This document shows, one piece after another, positions 57,634 through 61,242 of a stretch of DNA of 61,242 bases. The number at the start of each line of letters is the position of its first letter. Position 1 is the first letter of the stretch. The position numbers and the translations under genes were made by a program. Below the pieces are notes generated by a model, which saw only the letters and a program-made list of their open reading frames with translations, was not told where the DNA came from and made no database searches. Source of the stretch: Pelagibacteraceae bacterium AG-337-I02 (GTDB lineage: Bacteria; Pseudomonadota; Alphaproteobacteria; HIMB59; GCA-002718135); assembly GCA_003282155.1 (NCBI GenBank), contig QBZY01000006.1, forward strand, positions 1 through 61,242. Reading direction: 5' to 3'.

Positions 57634-58584
57634 CTAATAATTTAAATTTTTGATCAAAATAAAAATGATTTCTGAAAAAGGTATACCTTTATAATTAGCT
57701 TGTTCGGGTAATAGAGATATAGGAGTAAGCCCAGGTTGAGTGTTTGTTTCTAAAAAGAAAATTTTATTTTTTTTTGTTTCAAAAATAAAATCGGTTCTTG
57801 CAAGTGAATTACAACCTAAGAGTTTATGAGCTTTTGTAGCAAATTTTAAACATTTAGCGTAATTTACTTTATTTAACTTGGCTGGTAAAATATGTTTGGC
57901 GTAACCTTTTGAATATTTTGCTTTATAATCGAAGAAATTATTTTTTGATTTTATCTCTGTAACAGCTAGTGCGTGAATTTTTTTATCTAATTTAATAGTT
58001 GAAACTGTAAGCTCCTTTCCAGATATATACTCTTCTATTAAAATTTCTTTGTGATTATTAAGTTCCTTTTTAAATTCTTCTATATTAGAAATTAAATTAT
58101 CAAATTCTTTTTGATTTTTTATTATTTTTATACCAAAACTTGAACCACTTCTATTGGGCTTAATTACAAATTTTTTTAACTTACTTTTGATAGTAATTAA
58201 TTTCATCTCATTTAAATCATTTATATTTAAAAGATAAAATTTTGGAGACATTAATTTATTTTTAATAATTTCTCTCTTGGAGGCAGATTTATTAAAACAT
58301 AGATTAGATGATTTTATATTTGAATGAGAAAAGGGAATCTTATTTTTTTTTAAAATTTTTTGAGTTTGTCCATCTTCACCAAAGGGCCCGTGTAAAGCAT
58401 TAATACAAACAAAATTTTTATAATTAATTATTTTTTTATGAAAGTTTTTGGGATTAACTCTTAATATCTTAAACTTCAATTTATTTTGATTAAGAATTTT
58501 TTGAATTTCTCTAGAGGTTACTAAAGATACGTCATGCTCTTCATTATTACCACCTTCTAAAATTAAAATTTTTTTATTACTCAC
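57634..58584 (-). CDS. ddl: D-alanine--D-alanine ligase
   Basis: ATP-grasp ligase supplying D-Ala-D-Ala for the wall peptide. ILEGGNNEEHDVSLVTSREI, NALHGPFGEDGQTQKIL, KPNRSGSSFGIKI, EEYISGKELTVSTI and FLETNTQPGLTPISLLPEQA are present. 316 aa. Starts inside murB (8-base overlap) and ends one base before ftsQ. Confidence 0.94.
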   Translation of the reverse strand: MSNKKILILEGGNNEEHDVSLVTSREIQKILNQNKLKFKILRVNPKNFHKKIINYKNFVCINALHGPFGEDGQTQKILKKNKIPFSHSNIKSSNLCFNKSASKREIIKNKLMSPKFYLLNINDLNEMKLITIKSKLKKFVIKPNRSGSSFGIKIIKNQKEFDNLISNIEEFKKELNNHKEILIEEYISGKELTVSTIKLDKKIHALAVTEIKSKNNFFDYKAKYSKGYAKHILPAKLNKVNYAKCLKFATKAHKLLGCNSLARTDFIFETKKNKIFFLETNTQPGLTPISLLPEQANYKGIPFSEIIFILIKNLNY

Positions 58585-59470
58585 CTATTATTTTTACCTC
58601 CCATTCTAATTTTACGTTGAATTTGGCATATACTTTCTCAACAATACTTTTACCTAGGTTTTCTATATCTGTTGCTGAAGCACTTCCCATATTAATTATA
58701 AAATTTGCATGTTTATTACTCACATAAGCATCTCCAAAATTGGTACCTTTACATCCTGCTTCTTCAATTAGTTTTGCCGCATGAAGATTTTCAGGATTTT
58801 TAAAAGTACTACCAGAAGTTTTATTTTTTATTGGCTGAGATTCTAAACGTTTATTCTTTATTTTATTAATCTTATCTTTTATTAAATTTTGATCTCCATA
58901 ATTAAAATTAAATAAAGCTTTTGTAACTATATCTGTATTATTTATTTCAGAAGATCTATATTTTAGATTTAGTTTATCTTTTGTAATTATTTTTCTTTGA
59001 CCAAAATTATCACAAATCTCAATGCTATTTATAACATCTACAGTTTCTGAACCATAACATCCAGCATTCATTTTAACTGCTCCACCTATTGATCCTGGAA
59101 TACCACTATAAAATTCAAAACCCTCGATATTTTGTCTCAGTGCATAACTTGATAAATTAATATCTAAAATACTAGCGCCAACTTCAAGTTTGTTATCATT
59201 GATTTTAATAGTATTAAAACCTTTGCCTAATTTTATAAGAGTTCCATTATAACCATTATCTCTAATTAATAGATTTGAGCCTGAACCAATTATATAAAAA
59301 TTTTCATTATTTATTTCATTTAATATAATTTCTAACTCTAAATTATCTTCAACTATTGCAAATATTTTTGCATTACCTCCTGTTCTAAACCAAGTATGTT
59401 TACCAGCATTATAATCTGAGTAAATTTTACTTTTAAGTTTATCGGCTAATTCTATAATTTTTTTTGACAT
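58577..59470 (-). CDS. murB: UDP-N-acetylenolpyruvoylglucosamine reductase (type II)
   Basis: FAD enzyme forming UDP-MurNAc. HTWFRTGGNAKIFAIVED, IIGSGSNLLIRD, FEFYSGIPGSIGGAVKMNAG, the catalytic Ser in KTSGSTFKNP, and KGTNFGDAYVSNKHANFI. 297 aa, the short form. Shares a base with murC. Confidence 0.96.
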   Translation of the reverse strand: MSKKIIELADKLKSKIYSDYNAGKHTWFRTGGNAKIFAIVEDNLELEIILNEINNENFYIIGSGSNLLIRDNGYNGTLIKLGKGFNTIKINDNKLEVGASILDINLSSYALRQNIEGFEFYSGIPGSIGGAVKMNAGCYGSETVDVINSIEICDNFGQRKIITKDKLNLKYRSSEINNTDIVTKALFNFNYGDQNLIKDKINKIKNKRLESQPIKNKTSGSTFKNPENLHAAKLIEEAGCKGTNFGDAYVSNKHANFIINMGSASATDIENLGKSIVEKVYAKFNVKLEWEVKIIGE

Positions 59471-60840
59471 TAGTTATTCAAATATTTTTTTGCAATACTT
59501 GATATTGAACCCGCACCCATAAAAACAATTGTATTTTGATGCAATGTATAAGGTTTCATTAATTTATTTAAATCACCTATATTTTTTAAATATATAGTAT
59601 TTTTATTTTTTTTTAATATTTTAGTATATATGTCTTTTGAAGTTGCACCCTTGATAATCTTTTCTCCAGCTGAATAAGTTTCTAATAAAAATAAATAATC
59701 AACTTTAGATAAAACTTTTATAAATTCTCTAATTAGTATTTTAGTTCTAGTGTATCTGTGTGGCTGAAAAACAACTATTACTTTATTTTTTAGACTTTTA
59801 GCTGCACTTAATGTAGCTGCAATTTCTGTTGGATGATGTGCATAATCATCATACACAAAGGACTTATTTTTTTTTCCAATAAATGAGAACCTTCTTTTTA
59901 CACCTACATAATTAATCAAAGCATTATTAATATCTTTATTTTTAATTCCATTTAGTTTGGCTGCAATAATACTTGCAGTTGCATTTAAAATATTATGATT
60001 GCCAATTGCATTGATAGTAAATTTATAATTAGAAGAATGAATAATTTTATTGTTAATTTTTAATTTAAAAGAAGTTTTTAGTTTGTTTTGTATAATATCA
60101 AAGATTAATACATCTGCTTTTTTATTTTTTATTGAATAAGTTAAAATATTTCTAGTTTTTATTTTGTTAATTAGTAATTTAAGATTCTTATCATCATAAC
60201 ACATTATTGTGGTTCCATAAAATGGAAGCAGATTTATAAATTTTTCAAATGCATTAATTAAATTTTTTTTTGATTTATAAAAATCCATGTGTTCAATATC
60301 TAAATTAGTAATAATTGATATTTGATGTGGAAGCTTTAAAAAGGTACCATCACTCTCGTCTGCTTCAACAATCATCCATTCACCTTTTCCATAACGATTA
60401 TTATTAGAAAAAGAATTTATAATACCGCCATTTACAATAGTAGGATCTAAACCTGCTTCATTGAAAATATTTCCTACCAAACTAGTAGTAGTAGTTTTTC
60501 CGTGAGATCCAGCTATGGCAATAGATTTTTTATTTTTCATTAATTCAGAGAGCATATCAGCTCGAGAAAGCACTGGTATTTTTTTAATATATGCCTCTCT
60601 TATTTCAGGATTATTTTTTTTAATAGCTGATGAATAAACAATAGCATGAGTATTTTTAATATTTTTTTTATTATGTCCTAAGAAAAATTTTATACCTTTT
60701 TTCTTTAATCTTTTGGTATTGTCATTTACTGATATATCACTACCCTGGATCGAATATCCTTTATCTAGCATCAATTCTGCAATACCAGACATTCCTATTC
60801 CTGAAATACCTATAAAATGAATTTTACTGTTAATTTGCAT
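59470..60840 (-). CDS. murC: UDP-N-acetylmuramate--L-alanine ligase
   Basis: Adds the first residue (L-Ala) to UDP-MurNAc. HFIGISGIGMSGIAELML, AIAGSHGKTTTTSLVG (ATP loop), EADESDGTFLKL, FVYDDYAHHPTEIAATLSA and VVFQPHRYTRTKIL are all canonical. 456 aa. Overlaps the 3' end of murG by 11 bases. Confidence 0.97.
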   Translation of the reverse strand: MQINSKIHFIGISGIGMSGIAELMLDKGYSIQGSDISVNDNTKRLKKKGIKFFLGHNKKNIKNTHAIVYSSAIKKNNPEIREAYIKKIPVLSRADMLSELMKNKKSIAIAGSHGKTTTTSLVGNIFNEAGLDPTIVNGGIINSFSNNNRYGKGEWMIVEADESDGTFLKLPHQISIITNLDIEHMDFYKSKKNLINAFEKFINLLPFYGTTIMCYDDKNLKLLINKIKTRNILTYSIKNKKADVLIFDIIQNKLKTSFKLKINNKIIHSSNYKFTINAIGNHNILNATASIIAAKLNGIKNKDINNALINYVGVKRRFSFIGKKNKSFVYDDYAHHPTEIAATLSAAKSLKNKVIVVFQPHRYTRTKILIREFIKVLSKVDYLFLLETYSAGEKIIKGATSKDIYTKILKKNKNTIYLKNIGDLNKLMKPYTLHQNTIVFMGAGSISSIAKKYLNN

Positions 60841-61242
60841 TTAGTATTAATTTATAAATTAAAGTATTAGAGTTTTTAACTTTAATCATATCAAATTTTT
60901 TATTCATTGATTCTAATTTACTTTCATTACTATATGTTTCATAAATATGTCTTTTTGCTTTGTCTAAATCATCATTATTTTGATCAAAAATTATGGCTAA
61001 GTCATGTTTAGCTAATATTTCAGCATTAAAAAATTGATGATTATCTTTTGAAGAAGGTAAAGGAATTAATATCGAGGGAAGTTTAAAGTTTATTAAATCA
61101 ACAATTGTTCCTGCTCCAGCTCTGCATATTGCTAAATTAGAATTAGCTAGTATTTCATCTACATTTATAAAAAAATCTTTCAAAATTATTGGTGATTTAA
61201 TATTTTGTAATTCTGCTTCATATTTTTTTATCAAATGTTTAG
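60830..61242 (-). CDS. murG: UDP-GlcNAc transferase MurG, C-terminal part (cut by window end)
   Basis: Makes lipid II from lipid I on the inner membrane face. Only the C-terminal ~137 residues are in the window; the frame is open to the last base, so the start lies beyond it. Recognisable are ILKDFFINVDEILANSNLAI, CRAGAGTIVDLINF and SILIPLPSSKDNHQFFNAEI, the UDP-GlcNAc binding region. Directly upstream of murC, as usual in the dcw cluster. Confidence 0.92.
   Translation of the reverse strand, partial: KHLIKKYEAELQNIKSPIILKDFFINVDEILANSNLAICRAGAGTIVDLINFKLPSILIPLPSSKDNHQFFNAEILAKHDLAIIFDQNNDDLDKAKRHIYETYSNESKLESMNKKFDMIKVKNSNTLIYKLILNAN

Overview
The window is a very AT-rich, extremely gene-dense piece of bacterial chromosome, covered almost end to end by housekeeping genes. 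Several features point to a streamlined, probably marine, alphaproteobacterium of the SAR11 or HIMB59/AEGEAN-169 kind; the exact group is my inference. They are a circularly permuted two-piece tmRNA gene, an alphaproteobacterial SspB next to fumC, an NDUFA12-DUF2155-aat-accC-accB neighbourhood, and hflK-hflC-DUF2065-Do protease followed at a distance by thyA-folA. I see no mobile elements, prophage, CRISPR array, tRNA or rRNA genes.

Layout. 1-3851 (+): end of a two-domain dCTP deaminase gene, aroQ, accB, accC, aat. 3806-6488 (-): glycosyltransferase 9, pyrC, NDUFA12 homologue, DUF2155 protein. 6534-10859: ygfZ (+), converging on sppA, a 53-residue membrane-anchored ORF, a single-chain glycyl-tRNA synthetase and an MFS transporter (-). 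10989-15866: ispB (+), a cupin/DUF6165 pair (-), then rpe, a LysR regulator, a 27-residue extremely basic ORF with its own promoter, an SbmA/BacA-like transporter and fxsA (+). 15849-24977 (-): a nine-gene run gpsA, deoC, double-length aldehyde dehydrogenase, fucU/rbsD, ribokinase, a 59-residue membrane ORF, sbcB, uppP and a DapA-family lyase. Its deoxyribose and ribose genes form a pentose-salvage unit.

25126-26307 (+) is a strongly translated periplasmic binding protein gene (livK type) ending in a good terminator. It faces an 18-gene minus-strand run (44895 down to 26357): hflK-hflC-DUF2065-degP-miaA-ilvB-ilvN-ilvC-leuA-mreB-mreC-mreD-mrdA-rodA-livG-livF-livH-livM. Gaps in this run are at most about 53 nt. 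It joins membrane proteolysis, branched-chain amino-acid synthesis, the elongasome and a branched-chain-type amino-acid ABC transporter.

44998-48149: mrp (+), thyA and folA (-), the permuted tmRNA gene (+, tag ANDNRLALAA) and a secreted orphan protein (-). 48165-48385 has no ORF but holds a possible structured RNA. 48386-52951: FkbM and class I methyltransferases, cytochrome b561, sspB, gpmA and fumC. 52952-61242 (-): the division and wall cluster murG(partial)-murC-murB-ddl-ftsQ-ftsA-ftsZ-lpxC. Its ftsZ promoter region carries an inverted repeat and a TTAA-N7-TTAA motif, and a GAAA-capped terminator hairpin sits directly against the lpxC start codon.

I found no clear-cut novel multi-gene system. 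The most unusual signals are the tmRNA/SspB pair, the tiny basic ORF with a near-leaderless promoter, the unexplained structured segment near 48.3 kb, the ftsZ/lpxC control regions, and the near-universal abutting or overlapping of convergent genes without visible terminators.
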